The translations under genes and the position numbers were made by a program. The notes beneath the pieces were generated by a model that was not told the DNA's origin, ran no database searches, and saw only the letters and a program-made list of their open reading frames with translations. This document shows, in pieces, positions 42,332 to 51,886 of a stretch of 64,000 nucleotides of DNA. The number at the start of each line of letters is the position of its first letter. Within the stretch, counting starts at the first letter, position 1. The stretch lies in contig JBEHXT010000010.1 in NCBI GenBank assembly GCA_048498555.1, positions 124,001 through 188,000 on the forward strand. Direction: 5' to 3'. This stretch comes from Danxiaibacter sp048498555. Lineage in GTDB: Bacteria > Bacteroidota > Bacteroidia > Chitinophagales > Chitinophagaceae.

Positions 42332-43186
42332 TTATGCAACCTTGTTCCTCGTTCTGTATTCGGAGGGAGTAAGCCCCTCCCGCTTGCGGAAAGTTTTTGT
42401 AAAATACGACTGATCGCTAAATCCCAAAGTGTATGTAATCTCCTGTATTGACTGGGGCGTGTACAGCAACAACCGCTTGGCTTCAAGCATCAGGCGGCTG
42501 TCAATTACATTAGATGAGCTTAGGCCAAACACTTCCTTGCTTATTTCTCCTAACTTACGCGGAGTTACATTCAAGGTTTTTGCATAAAAATCCACCGGTT
42601 GCTGATCGTGAAAATGATTTTCAACAAGCATCAGGAATCGGTTGAATAGCTGGTAATTTTCTTTCGATGATTTATTTGCCGAAGCAAAATGCTTCTCTTT
42701 TTCATCTTTGAGCAATTCAACATATGCCGACAAAAGATATTTAATAAAAGCCGGTTTCCTGTCAGGCTCATTATCCGCATTAAGAATCAATTGCAGCAAA
42801 CCGGTAATTTTCTGCCTGAATTCTTCACATCGCACCGGTATATTGGAAAGAAAGAAAAATTGCGAAAAAAGGCATTCAGTATTCTCCGGCAAAAAGCTTC
42901 CGGCAAAACGTACAATATAACCTTTGGCTCCGGGCCGCACTTTAAATGAATGTACTTTTCCCTGCGCTACAAGTATTACTTCGGGCCCTTTAACCTGGTA
43001 TTGCTCTCCATCAATTTCATGAGATGCCTCCCCTTCTTGCAGAAATATGATTTCATGAAAATTATGCCTGTGTGGAGCACTGTTGATTGACTCCTGATCC
43101 GTTATATCAAAAGTAAAAATGCGGAACTCGGTCCGCATATTTTTTACTGGTGCAATATGTTCGCCGTTTGACTTCATGCCTGACAA
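42332..43186 (-). CDS. AraC-family transcriptional regulator
   Basis: 284 residues. The N-terminal cupin-like domain has SAPHRHNFHEIIFLQEGEAS and VILVAQGKVHSFKV. The C-terminal 100 residues form two HTH motifs (FYAKTLNVTPRKLGEISKE, then IQEITYTLGFSDQSYFTKTF). The downstream NAD(P)-binding protein gene is 75 bases on and in the same direction, suggesting control of that gene. It begins six bases from the stop of the Smr/DUF2027 gene upstream and may share its transcript. Confidence 0.87.
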   Translation of the reverse strand: MSGMKSNGEHIAPVKNMRTEFRIFTFDITDQESINSAPHRHNFHEIIFLQEGEASHEIDGEQYQVKGPEVILVAQGKVHSFKVRPGAKGYIVRFAGSFLPENTECLFSQFFFLSNIPVRCEEFRQKITGLLQLILNADNEPDRKPAFIKYLLSAYVELLKDEKEKHFASANKSSKENYQLFNRFLMLVENHFHDQQPVDFYAKTLNVTPRKLGEISKEVFGLSSSNVIDSRLMLEAKRLLLYTPQSIQEITYTLGFSDQSYFTKTFRKREGLTPSEYRTRNKVA

Positions 43187-43192
43187 GAAGCA

Positions 43193-44218
43193 TTAATACT
43201 GAAAAAATATTTCCGTGGCGCCGTAGCCAAACCGTGGATCGTACTGGTTGATAAAGGTCTTAACCTCCTTGCGCACTTTTAGTAAATCATGAATTTCATC
43301 GCGCAGCCTGCCACTTCCTACGCCATGAATCACGGTTAATGAAGGCTGACGATGCGCTATTGCCAACTCATACCATTTCTCAAACTCTTTTAATTGCAGC
43401 ATCAATATTTCAAAGTTGCTGAGGTGTTTAAAATCGTTCAGCAGTTTTTCGATGTGCAGGTCAATCACAGATCTCGCCGGCTCAAGATTTTGCCTCGTCC
43501 TTGCGGCATCATACATTTTGTATCCTTTGGCAACAAGCGGCGTAAGTTCAATCTTGTCGTCCGAAGCCTTATCCGGGTATTTTTTAAAGAGCTCGTAAGA
43601 AATGGTTGGTTCGTTTCTTTCTTTCATCTCTTCAATGCGCACAAAAACCTGTTTAGCTTTCAGCTTTACAGAAGCCTCAAAAAAATCAGCCTTTCTCTTA
43701 TTTTCTTTTAGTAAGGAGAATTCGAATGTAAAATGCGGATTGTCGTTCAGGTCCTCAAACGGAATGTCATGTAAATAAAAATCCTGGAATGCCAGCACCT
43801 CATTCTTCAATTCAAAATCAGCCTCCCCAAAAAACAGTTGCCTGTAAATAAACTTGTACGCATTTTCGGTCTTGTTTACCAGGTAAACCTTAAATTCTTC
43901 AACCACCTCATCGTTAAAATCATCCAATTCAAACTTGGGTAGAAGGGACAACCAAACGCCGTCTTCTACTTTTATTTTATTCGCAGTCGGCTTTTCCTTT
44001 GGTATATTTTCAACATATGTTTTTACAGGCTTCTTTTCTTCAACAACCTTCTTTTTAGTAAACCTGTGAAAGTAGGGAAAGTCAATCTGGTCCATGTAGG
44101 CGGGAAATTTTACCCCACGCACTTCAATCATGACCATTTTATCGTTAACGATCTCTATTACTTTTCCTTCTTCATTGCTATGCAACACAATGATATCATC
44201 TCCTACCTGGTACTTCAT
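43193..44218 (-). CDS. Smr-domain / DUF2027 protein (MutS2-like C-terminus)
   Basis: 341 residues from ATG 44218; a TTG at 44239 is also in frame. The N-terminus (MKYQVGDDIIVLHSNEEGKV) looks like a KOW/SH3-like domain. DUF2027 occupies the middle (GVWLSLLPKFELDDFNDEVV, then LVNKTENAYKFIYRQL). The C-terminal Smr domain has SVIDLHIEKLLNDF and VIHGVGSGRLRDEIHDLL, the nuclease-like HGxGxGxLR block. No MutS ATPase is present. A nucleic-acid-processing role is likely. Confidence 0.88.
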   Translation of the reverse strand: MKYQVGDDIIVLHSNEEGKVIEIVNDKMVMIEVRGVKFPAYMDQIDFPYFHRFTKKKVVEEKKPVKTYVENIPKEKPTANKIKVEDGVWLSLLPKFELDDFNDEVVEEFKVYLVNKTENAYKFIYRQLFFGEADFELKNEVLAFQDFYLHDIPFEDLNDNPHFTFEFSLLKENKRKADFFEASVKLKAKQVFVRIEEMKERNEPTISYELFKKYPDKASDDKIELTPLVAKGYKMYDAARTRQNLEPARSVIDLHIEKLLNDFKHLSNFEILMLQLKEFEKWYELAIAHRQPSLTVIHGVGSGRLRDEIHDLLKVRKEVKTFINQYDPRFGYGATEIFFQY

Positions 44219-44236
44219 GCTAAATAATTTACATTG

Positions 44237-44244
44237 CAAAAGTA
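44237..44244 (-). promoter_or_regulatory. -7 promoter element (TACTTTTG) for the Smr/DUF2027 gene
   Basis: On the minus strand TACTTTTG matches the consensus, with a predicted start near 44233 and a leader of about 15 bases before ATG 44218, which supports that start over the TTG at 44239. Confidence 0.5.
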
Positions 44245-44358
44245 GTGCAGTTAACGGTTTTATAGTTCAGTTGACACCTAATACGTTCTAATTAAAGTAT
44301 TTTAGACTAAAATTGTTGTTGTTGGAATAATTTGTGACAACAACTAATAAAAACTGGT

Positions 44359-46215
44359 TTGTTGAAAATCTCGCTTACATATATTTTAAGAGTCACGCTG
44401 GCATACCTTGTATCCTTTCTTTTCTTCAGCATAAGCTATGCCCAGGATAAAGACACCTCGAAACCTGAAAAAAAGAAAAACAACATTTTCGATTTTGCCG
44501 TGAACGCCATTACCCGCAGTGCACCCGATTCCACCACTGAACTCATCAACGCAAAGAGTGAAGAACCCTATTTGCCATTTGAAGGAAAGGTTATCCGGCA
44601 TATACGTGTAAGGATTTTTGGCTTTGAAACCACTTTTCAGGATACAACGCAAAGCAGCAATTATTTTGGTACCAAGATTTTAAATCACCTGCACCGCAAT
44701 TCAAGAGAATGGGTGATTCGCAACAATCTTTTTGTAAAAGAACGCACACCGGTAAATGCATACATGATGGCGGACAATGAAAGGTATTTACGTTCGCTGG
44801 AGTTTATGCAGGATGCTCGTATTATTATCAAACCTATTGATGGCGACCCGGACTCCGTTGACGTGGAGGTTGCAACCAAAGACCTTTTCAGTATTGTGGG
44901 TGAAGTAACGCAATTTAGCCCTGAGCAGTTTAAGGGAAGAGTCGCAGACGCGAATGTGCTTGGAATGGGCCAAAAAGTGCAGCTTTCGGTACTCTGGGAT
45001 CAAAAGCGCGATCCCACATTCGGCTATAATCTTTTATACAGTAAAAACAATATTGCTAATTCTTTCGTGAATGCATCGGTAGCCTACGGCTCCATTGCGC
45101 CTAACATCCAGGGAGCTGCATGGAACGAGAAGGGCTGGATGGTGCGTTTTGACAGGCCGCTTGCATCGCAATACCTGCATGTGGCGGGCTCTGCAGCTAT
45201 ATCGCAGGGCGAATCATTCAATATGTACAATCTCCCTGATTCGCTTTTCTACAAATACAAATACCGAACATACGATGCATGGATCGGTTACAACATTGGT
45301 GTAAAAAGATTTCTTCACAATATTGACAGAAAAGACAGGCAATTTGTGGCGCTGCGTTTTATAAACACAACCTTTCTACAATCGCCCGAGCAGATCAAAG
45401 GACTGCTTATTCAAAAATTTAATACCACAAAAGCGGTATTGGGATCATTTACCTTTTTCCGGCAAAACTTTATTAAAACTACTTACCTGTATGGCTTCGG
45501 TACAACGGAAGACGTGCCTTACGGTTACAATGTAGCTTTCACCGGAGGCTGGTACCAACAGGCTTTTCTTGACCGCATGTATGCGGGCGTTGATGCTAAC
45601 AGGTACATAGTTACCGGCAAAAAAGATATCATTCAATATTTCGGACGGGCATGTACATTTCTAAATCATGGCGAATTTCAGGATGCAAGTGTACTGGTTG
45701 GCGGCAGTATGTTCAGCAGATTGTTTGTGCATGATAATGTTAAGCTGAGACAGTATATGCGCCTTACCTATGCGCAACAGTTTAGCAGGTTAGGCATTGA
45801 CCCGCTTAGTTTGAGTAACACTTTTGGCATCAGGTATTTCAGCTCAGATTCTACTTTGGGAGACCAGCGCCTGAGCCTGCATTCTGAAACATATCTCTTT
45901 TTAAAATATAAAGTGTTTGGGTTTAAGTTTGCGCCGTTTGTATTTGGTGACGCAGCACTTATTACCCCTGAAAGAGAAAAACTGGCACAATCAGGAATGT
46001 ATTATGGCCTGGGTGGAGGTGTTAGGACAAGAAATGAAAACCTTGTGTTTGGTACGATGGAACTGCGTTTTGTATTTTTTCCCAGGAAGGCAGAGATGGC
46101 CGATTCTTTTAAACTGGAGTTTACCACCAACCTTAATTTCCGCTTCAATAGCAGCTACGTAAAAGCGCCGGATATTATTCAATTGAACAACGATCCCAAC
46201 AACAGCGTGTTCTGA
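44359..46215 (+). CDS. BamA/Omp85-like outer-membrane barrel protein
   Basis: 618 residues. No ATG exists near the start; the frame begins with two TTG codons, and the second (44362) yields MKISLTYILRVTLAYLVSF, a good signal peptide ending SISYAQ. A POTRA-like region (about 75-200) follows: FEGKVIRHIRVRIFGFETTF, then NRHPVN-type loops, DNERYLRSLEFMQDARIIIK and VDVEVATKDLFSIVGE. The C-terminal half is a run of amphipathic strands ending in FTTNLNFRFNSSY and a short tail. It resembles Omp85 proteins that insert or secrete other proteins, with the substrate unknown. Confidence 0.72.
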   Translation: MLKISLTYILRVTLAYLVSFLFFSISYAQDKDTSKPEKKKNNIFDFAVNAITRSAPDSTTELINAKSEEPYLPFEGKVIRHIRVRIFGFETTFQDTTQSSNYFGTKILNHLHRNSREWVIRNNLFVKERTPVNAYMMADNERYLRSLEFMQDARIIIKPIDGDPDSVDVEVATKDLFSIVGEVTQFSPEQFKGRVADANVLGMGQKVQLSVLWDQKRDPTFGYNLLYSKNNIANSFVNASVAYGSIAPNIQGAAWNEKGWMVRFDRPLASQYLHVAGSAAISQGESFNMYNLPDSLFYKYKYRTYDAWIGYNIGVKRFLHNIDRKDRQFVALRFINTTFLQSPEQIKGLLIQKFNTTKAVLGSFTFFRQNFIKTTYLYGFGTTEDVPYGYNVAFTGGWYQQAFLDRMYAGVDANRYIVTGKKDIIQYFGRACTFLNHGEFQDASVLVGGSMFSRLFVHDNVKLRQYMRLTYAQQFSRLGIDPLSLSNTFGIRYFSSDSTLGDQRLSLHSETYLFLKYKVFGFKFAPFVFGDAALITPEREKLAQSGMYYGLGGGVRTRNENLVFGTMELRFVFFPRKAEMADSFKLEFTTNLNFRFNSSYVKAPDIIQLNNDPNNSVF

Positions 46216-46324
46216 GAATTTAACATTGTAAATAAATTGCTGCATAACAACCTTACGATGAATGCTTAATCAGTAATTTAACGAAGCCACATCAGCGCTC
46301 AATTTCAAACGCTTGTTTAAAAAA

Positions 46325-46357
46325 TTTGGAGATAATCATTCCAACCCTATATCTTTG
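46325..46357 (+). promoter_or_regulatory. Promoter TTTG-N21-TATCTTTG of guaB
   Basis: TTTG (46325-46328) and TATCTTTG (46350-46357), 21 bases apart, fit the -33/-7 consensus perfectly. The predicted start (about 46361) coincides with the A of the guaB ATG, so the transcript should be leaderless or nearly so. Confidence 0.65.
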
Positions 46358-46360
46358 CAC

Positions 46361-47857
46361 ATGGCAACAAGAATTAGTTCCCCCAACAAAAAGTCTGACA
46401 GTTCAAGGTTTTTCGGTGAAGGTCTCACCTTCGATGACGTTCTTCTTATGCCGGCTTACAGCCAGGTTCTTCCCAAAGATGTTAATATTCAGTCGCAGCT
46501 TACAAAAAGCATCACGTTAAATATCCCTATGCTGTCCGCAGCCATGGATACAGTAACTGAAGCCAACCTTGCCATTGCATTGGCACGCGAAGGTGGCCTG
46601 GGTATTTTGCATAAGAACATGAGCATTGAAAAACAGGCAGAACAGGTTCGTAAAGTAAAGAGAAGTGAAAGTGGTTTGATCATTGACCCGGTTACATTAC
46701 AGGAAGACGCAACAATTGGTGATGCACTGCGCCTGATGAAAGAAAACAAGATTGGTGGTATTCCCATTGTTGACAAGGCTGGCAAGCTGGTTGGTATCTT
46801 AACGAACCGTGACTTACGTTTCGAAACAGATAAAAAACGCAAGGTTACAGAAGTAATGACCCGCGAGAAATTGGTCACTGCTCCTGAAGGAACAGATCTT
46901 AAAAAAGCTGAAAAAATTCTTCACCAATATAAGATTGAAAAATTACCTGTAGTTAATAAACAGGGCCGTTTGATCGGTTTAATTACCTACAGGGATATTT
47001 TACTAGTACGCGACAACCCTTCAGCAGTTAAAGATGGTTTCGGCCGATTGCTGGTTGGCGGCGCTTTAGGTATCACAAAGGACTTACAGGACAGAGCTTA
47101 TGCTTTGCAACAGGTAGGTGTTGATATTGTTGCGCTTGATAGCTCTCACGGCCATAGTAAAGGCGTTATCGATTCACTGAAACAACTGAAAAAGAACTTC
47201 AAAAATCTACAGGTGATTGCAGGAAATGTAGGTACCGCAGCTGGTGCGAAAGCATTGGCTGATGCAGGTGCTGATGCAGTTAAAGTAGGTATTGGGCCGG
47301 GTTCTATTTGTACTACACGTATTGTTGCTGGTGCCGGTGTACCGCAGTTAACAGCAATTATGGAAGCTGCTGGCGCATTGAAAGCTAAAGGCATTCCGGT
47401 TATTGCTGACGGAGGTATCCGTTACACAGGTGACATGGTGAAGGCTCTTTCTGCCGGAGCCAGTGTGGTAATGATGGGTAGTGTGTTTGCTGGTGTTGAA
47501 GAAAGCCCTGGAGATACCATTATTTACGAAGGACGTAAGTTTAAAGAATACCGCGGTATGGGTTCTATCGGAGCTATGCAGCAAGGTAGCGGCGACCGTT
47601 ACTTCCAGGATGGCGATGATGTAAAGAAAATGGTTCCTGAAGGAATTGAAGGGCGTGTAGCTTACAAGGGTTATTTAAATGAAGTGGTATCGCAATATGT
47701 AGGTGGATTACGCGCAGGTATGGGATTGTGCGGAGCGAAAGATCTTGCAGCTTTACAGCAGGCTACATTCGTTCAGATCACCAACGCTGGTATGCGTGAA
47801 AGCCACGCACATGATGTAGAGATCACAAAAGAAGCACCTAATTACAGCAGGAAGTAG
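46361..47857 (+). CDS. guaB: IMP dehydrogenase
   Basis: 498 residues, full length. TFDDVLLMPAYSQVLPKDVN opens the barrel. Two CBS domains are inserted (about 104-215: VTLQEDATIGDALRLMKE, then LVTAPEGTDLKKAEKIL). GPGSICTTRIVAGAG is the catalytic loop with the active-site Cys, and YRGMGSIGAMQQGSGDRYF the mobile flap. It oxidises IMP to XMP with NAD, the first committed step to GMP. ATG 46361 is fixed by the promoter; the longer frame from 46313 is not. Confidence 0.98.
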   Translation: MATRISSPNKKSDSSRFFGEGLTFDDVLLMPAYSQVLPKDVNIQSQLTKSITLNIPMLSAAMDTVTEANLAIALAREGGLGILHKNMSIEKQAEQVRKVKRSESGLIIDPVTLQEDATIGDALRLMKENKIGGIPIVDKAGKLVGILTNRDLRFETDKKRKVTEVMTREKLVTAPEGTDLKKAEKILHQYKIEKLPVVNKQGRLIGLITYRDILLVRDNPSAVKDGFGRLLVGGALGITKDLQDRAYALQQVGVDIVALDSSHGHSKGVIDSLKQLKKNFKNLQVIAGNVGTAAGAKALADAGADAVKVGIGPGSICTTRIVAGAGVPQLTAIMEAAGALKAKGIPVIADGGIRYTGDMVKALSAGASVVMMGSVFAGVEESPGDTIIYEGRKFKEYRGMGSIGAMQQGSGDRYFQDGDDVKKMVPEGIEGRVAYKGYLNEVVSQYVGGLRAGMGLCGAKDLAALQQATFVQITNAGMRESHAHDVEITKEAPNYSRK

Positions 47858-47962
47858 ATCGCTGACGTGGGGTTTGAGGATGTCTGATTTTGTTCATTGT
47901 GCAAAAACGCGATGTCTCTATTCAACACCAAAATTTTTAGACCAGAATTTCTAGATATAAAA

Positions 47963-48008
47963 TGAAAAAGGAAATTGAATTTGTTCAATTTCCTTTTTCA
48001 TTTTTATT
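47963..48008 (+). terminator. Strong terminator after guaB
   Basis: A perfect 17-base stem (47963-47979 with 47984-48000), four-base loop TTTG, followed by TTTTTATT. It is symmetrical and may also stop transcription coming from the minus-strand lipoprotein gene. Confidence 0.88.
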
Positions 48009-48035
48009 AATATACATTCCAGTTTCCGTCTGAAA

Positions 48036-48063
48036 CCTGATACCTGATACCTACAACCTTCAC
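48036..48063 (+). repeat. Heptamer run CCTGATA
   Basis: CCTGATA occurs twice in tandem (48036-48049), followed by two related seven-base units. It shares the CCT register with the runs at 40083 and 51769. Confidence 0.5.
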
Positions 48064-48078
48064 ATCGTACATCACCTC

Positions 48079-48498
48079 CTATTCTCTTTTCAAGTGCAAT
48101 GAAGAACTGTCATCTGGCAGATAAAGTTCTACAGTTGAATCTGAAATTTCTTTAATCTGCAACGGCTGATAAATGGAGTCCGTTTCTATATAGATCGTTT
48201 TGCTGGATGAGTCCACGTAATATTTTCCTTTTTTCTTCGGCTGTTCCTTTGAGTAAATAACATAAGAACTATCTGTTTTAAACTCAAGTGAAGCTTTTAC
48301 TGAATCTTTTGTGGGAATGGAAGATAAAATTCCGGATGCCGGTTTTGATGTGTCGGTTTTACTGCTGTCAACAATCGTAACAAATCCCCATCTTCCAATT
48401 AAAAACCTGGAGTCCTGTTTATCATGTGAGAACCACTTACAGGAAATAGTAGCATTGCCCATGCACAATAATCCGATAAAAAGTAACGCCTTATTCAT
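48079..48498 (-). CDS. Small lipoprotein, lipocalin-like
   Basis: 139 residues. The signal peptide ends in a lipobox (TISCKW, Cys at about 20). The mature part starts SRFLIGRWGFVTIVDSS, with strands KASLEFKTDSSYVIYSK, GKYYVDSSSKTIYIET and QIKEISDSTVELYLP, the pattern of the small lipocalin-like domains of Bacteroidota lipoproteins. Ligand unknown. The terminator at 47963-48000 lies downstream of it and may serve both directions. Confidence 0.65.
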   Translation of the reverse strand: MNKALLFIGLLCMGNATISCKWFSHDKQDSRFLIGRWGFVTIVDSSKTDTSKPASGILSSIPTKDSVKASLEFKTDSSYVIYSKEQPKKKGKYYVDSSSKTIYIETDSIYQPLQIKEISDSTVELYLPDDSSSLHLKRE

Positions 48499-48943
48499 GC
48501 AACATATTTAGTTCAAAAATCACCGTCGTAAATCGATGGCCTTGTCTTCCTTAAAGATAAAGTTTAATGCTGAAAGGCAAACGTAGTTGGAAGGCAAACA
48601 TGAAAATGTAATGCAAGTAAAAAGTAAAAATTCAAAAGTCAAAACGTTGACATCATGCTGCCTGATGTACTTTATGACACGCTAATTATCGGCGGAGTGT
48701 AACGGATTTGTGAGACGCAAACCAAGATGATTAAGACCCGCCTACATTCTCATCAACGTATAACGTAACACTTACAACGAACCACTTGATTACCCTAAAA
48801 ATACAGGCCCCGGTAAAAACCGGGGCCGCCTATAGTCACATAAGAAAAAAACTAAAAAATTTTCAACGATGTAAAAAAATGCATTTATCTCCAACGTATT
48901 ATTCAAATAAGGATGAGAGGACGCATTTTAATATGTAAGGCAA
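48499..48943. other. Spacer with heptamer runs and a hairpin
   Basis: AAGTAAA twice (48615-48628) and related units to 48649, and AACGTAT/AACGTAA (48755-48768) show a seven-base period. A hairpin (48806-48827) closes the stretch. No gene seen. Confidence 0.4.
48806..48827 (-). terminator. Terminator hairpin downstream of the TonB-receptor-like gene
   Basis: Eight-base GC stem GGCCCCGG/CCGGGGCC with loop TAAAAA. Read on the minus strand it is followed by TGTATTTTTA. It lies about 116 bases past the receptor stop. Confidence 0.65.
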
Positions 48944-51397
48944 CTAGTTACCTCCACCACCACCCTTTACGCGGCTTGATTCATCATCAGATCCACCCCT
49001 CTTTCTTTGTTGTGTTGCCTGGCCTTTGCTGAACCTGTACGTGAAGCTAATGTTAACAACTCTGTTATCCCACTGGTTGTGTATTTGTACATCAATATTC
49101 TGGTACTTGCTATAACCTCTGAACTGTTGAATATCCAAAAAGTCTCTCACGTTCAGGCGGACAGTACCTTTATTCTTCATTATATTTTTACTCACTGCAA
49201 AACTCACCATACCCATTGGCTTAGCAACCAGCGTACCTTCGGTCATAGTGCTTCTGAAAAAGCCGTTCAACTCCAGTGTCCAGCTTTTCTTCAGGCTAAA
49301 AGTATTGGTCATGTTAGCCATAAATCCCAAACCGTCAACATCAATATATCCATTGTTTACCTGTCCTCTGAACCTGTTGTAAACGCCCTGTGCATATATA
49401 TTTGTTTTGTACCATTTTGTTACCGGGAAATTTGCGCTAACACTTAAAGCAATGTTATCCCGGTCAGCAATATTGCTCTTTTTTACGTATGATGTATGTG
49501 TGCTGTCAATTTGCTCCAGCACCTGTTGTATAATGTCTTTTGTTTTGTTGTATTGTAATGATGTAGTTAAAAATCCTTTAAACGTATGATTCAATTCAAT
49601 ATTATGGCTGAACTGCGGTTTTAAGTATGGATTACCCACCTGGTAAGTGTATTTGTCAAGGAAATAATAGAATGGATTCATATCCTCATAATCCGGCCTT
49701 TGAATACGACGGCCGTAGCTTAAGGCCAGTTGGTTCTTTTCGTTCACTTTATAACCTACATAGGCAGTGGGGAACAACTGAGTGTAGTTTCTTTCAAACT
49801 CTGTGTTGGTTGTAAGTTGCTGGCCTTTTGAGACGGTGTTTTCCAACCTTAATCCCAACTGTGCGCTCCATTTTTTACTTAATGGCCTGCTATAGTTAAC
49901 GTAAGCTGCATTTATATTTTCATTATAGATAAAGTGATTGGTTCTGCGCATATCTTCCTGCCATTTGCCGGCGCCATCCAATGTATCATAAAAGGCATTG
50001 TTGTCAGTTTTTACAAAACTTGTTTTCACTCCGGCTTCAAATTTTGCTTCATGCTTAAGCGGTTTTGTAAAGTCAACTTTTGCAGTATATATATTGATAT
50101 TTGATGGCAGGTTGCCTCTCAACACCTCATCGTTTTGTATTTTAATTCCCTGTGGATCGTAAAACTGATTTTCAAACATCTGGTTCATAGTCGCCTTATA
50201 GTTCATATAATCAAAGTCAGATGTCAACTCAGTACCTGTTGTATCAAATACATGGCGCAGGTTAAAATTACCACCTATATTGTTCCACTTTTCTTTGTTA
50301 TTGTTATTGGCAAGGGTTGTAGCCGTAAGGTTATTATGCGCATCGTAAATATTGGTAACCCCGTTGGATGTAAATGTACCTGGGTTTACATAGCCATTCA
50401 CCACAACACCAAGCGTAGTTTTCTTCGTAACAAAATAATCTACGCCCGCTTTAAAAGAATGCATCTGGAAATTGGGAGTCATTTTAGTTGTTTGTTCGTA
50501 AACCGATTCTAATGCGTTGTTGCTATCATAGAACTTACGCGTAAGATCCAGTTGTTGCATACCCTTGTTCGCGTTAAAGCTATAGTTACCAAAAAGGTTT
50601 ACTTTGCCAGTGCGATAATTCATGTTAACGCTGTTGTTGGTTTTAGGATTGATGCCCTTGCCCGCGCCAAGCGTAACGCTTCCGTTGAAGCCCTTTATTT
50701 TATTCTTCTTTGTTTTGATATTGATGACCCCTGCATTACCTGATGCATCATATTTTGCAGGAGGGTTGGTCATAATTTCAATCTGGTCCAGGTTAACGCT
50801 CGGCATATTCTTCAACAAATTGGCCAGATCCTGGGCACTCAGGTATGTGGGTTTGCCATCAACCAGCACCAGCACACCTTGTTTGCCTTTCAGGCTGATA
50901 TTGCCGTCCTTATCAACTGTGATACCTGGAGATTTTTCCAGCACTTCCAAAGCTGACAGGCCCACGTTGGTTGGTGAAGCGTCTACGTTTACTACTGTCC
51001 TATCTATCTTTTGCTCAATCAAAGGCCTTGAAGCCGTAACTACAACAGTGCTTAGTTGCTGGCTGGTAGCTTTCAGTACAACGTCTTTTAATGTATAGTT
51101 TGCATTTTTAGCGTCAAGGCTAAACGTTTCGCTGTAATATTTGGAAAAACCTACCGCTTCAGCAGAAACAAGGAATTTGCCATTCTTTATTTTATCCAGT
51201 GAGAACAATCCTGATTTATCTGTGACTGCAATTTTAACGACTGATGAATCTTTTGCGTTTAACAGGGAAATAGCAGCCGCTTCAACGGGCTTTTCATTAC
51301 CTGAAATTTTACCATCCACCTTTCCAGATGGCGTTTGCGCAAATGAATATATAGTTGCCGCATTTATGAAGGTAAAAAGGAGTATCAATTTTTTCAT
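48944..51397 (-). CDS. TonB-receptor-like outer-membrane beta-barrel protein
   Basis: 817 residues from ATG 51397 (a signal peptide MKKLILLFTFINAATIYSFA); the frame from 51466 is longer but non-secretory. An N-terminal carboxypeptidase-regulatory-like domain (about 25-100) precedes a plug domain (VVVTASRPLIEQKIDRTVVN onwards, then VLVDGKPTYLS and INIKTKKNKIKGFNGSVTL). The barrel fills the rest, typical of the outer-membrane-barrel family 3 proteins. A Gly-rich tail (VKGGGGGN) follows the last strand. No SusD-like partner is nearby, so the cargo is unknown. Confidence 0.82.
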   Translation of the reverse strand: MKKLILLFTFINAATIYSFAQTPSGKVDGKISGNEKPVEAAAISLLNAKDSSVVKIAVTDKSGLFSLDKIKNGKFLVSAEAVGFSKYYSETFSLDAKNANYTLKDVVLKATSQQLSTVVVTASRPLIEQKIDRTVVNVDASPTNVGLSALEVLEKSPGITVDKDGNISLKGKQGVLVLVDGKPTYLSAQDLANLLKNMPSVNLDQIEIMTNPPAKYDASGNAGVINIKTKKNKIKGFNGSVTLGAGKGINPKTNNSVNMNYRTGKVNLFGNYSFNANKGMQQLDLTRKFYDSNNALESVYEQTTKMTPNFQMHSFKAGVDYFVTKKTTLGVVVNGYVNPGTFTSNGVTNIYDAHNNLTATTLANNNNKEKWNNIGGNFNLRHVFDTTGTELTSDFDYMNYKATMNQMFENQFYDPQGIKIQNDEVLRGNLPSNINIYTAKVDFTKPLKHEAKFEAGVKTSFVKTDNNAFYDTLDGAGKWQEDMRRTNHFIYNENINAAYVNYSRPLSKKWSAQLGLRLENTVSKGQQLTTNTEFERNYTQLFPTAYVGYKVNEKNQLALSYGRRIQRPDYEDMNPFYYFLDKYTYQVGNPYLKPQFSHNIELNHTFKGFLTTSLQYNKTKDIIQQVLEQIDSTHTSYVKKSNIADRDNIALSVSANFPVTKWYKTNIYAQGVYNRFRGQVNNGYIDVDGLGFMANMTNTFSLKKSWTLELNGFFRSTMTEGTLVAKPMGMVSFAVSKNIMKNKGTVRLNVRDFLDIQQFRGYSKYQNIDVQIHNQWDNRVVNISFTYRFSKGQATQQRKRGGSDDESSRVKGGGGGN

Positions 51398-51441
51398 GAC
51401 TATAATATTATGGTTCGGTTTGTTTTTTCTATAATACAGAT

Positions 51442-51470
51442 CAAAACTAGGTACTATGTTTTGCATAGTA
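51442..51470 (-). promoter_or_regulatory. Promoter element TAGTTTTG with upstream dyad
   Basis: TAGTTTTG on the minus strand (51449 to 51442) matches TAnnTTTG, with a leader of about 41 bases before ATG 51397. Directly upstream sits the dyad TACTATG (51452-51458) / CATAGTA (51464-51470), perfectly complementary around TTTTG and well placed for a regulator. Confidence 0.5.
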
Positions 51471-51886
51471 CATTATATTGCTGTGAATGGCTTATTTTAG
51501 TGATAAACGGCGCCCTCAATTTGGAAGTTGTACGTACAACGTTGGAAAAAGTTACCTGGATTTTGGGTTGGATGGACGAACGGCATTTGGAATGGATGAG
51601 CGGGAACCGGGAGTAAAGAGGGCTAGAAACGATGCTTTCTTGTCCGGATCCGGATTAAGGGATTAGCGCATTTTGTTGATTTATTTTTAGAAACCCTCGT
51701 GAATCCGATCTAAAAAGACCTGCAATTAATAGGATTATCCAGGCCCAACTATACACCAATGCCTTATTCCTGACACCTGACACCTCATGCCTGTTACCTG
51801 ATACCTGACACCCAGCCTCACATTAAAACTTCCACCGCTATAATCTTTATTTCAACAGGATGCTTATTTTAGATAAAAGCCGCTAT
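51471..51886. other. Spacer with palindrome and CCTGACA heptamers
   Basis: GTTGTACGTACAAC (51527-51540) is a perfect palindrome made of two complementary heptamers. From 51769 to 51817 seven successive seven-base units begin with CCT or CCC (CCTGACA three times). No coding frame is supported. Confidence 0.5.

Noticed and set aside
50622..51098. 158-codon + strand frame opposite the TonB-receptor-like gene
   Set aside because: It is antisense to the plug domain region and shows a Leu/Pro/Thr-rich shadow composition.
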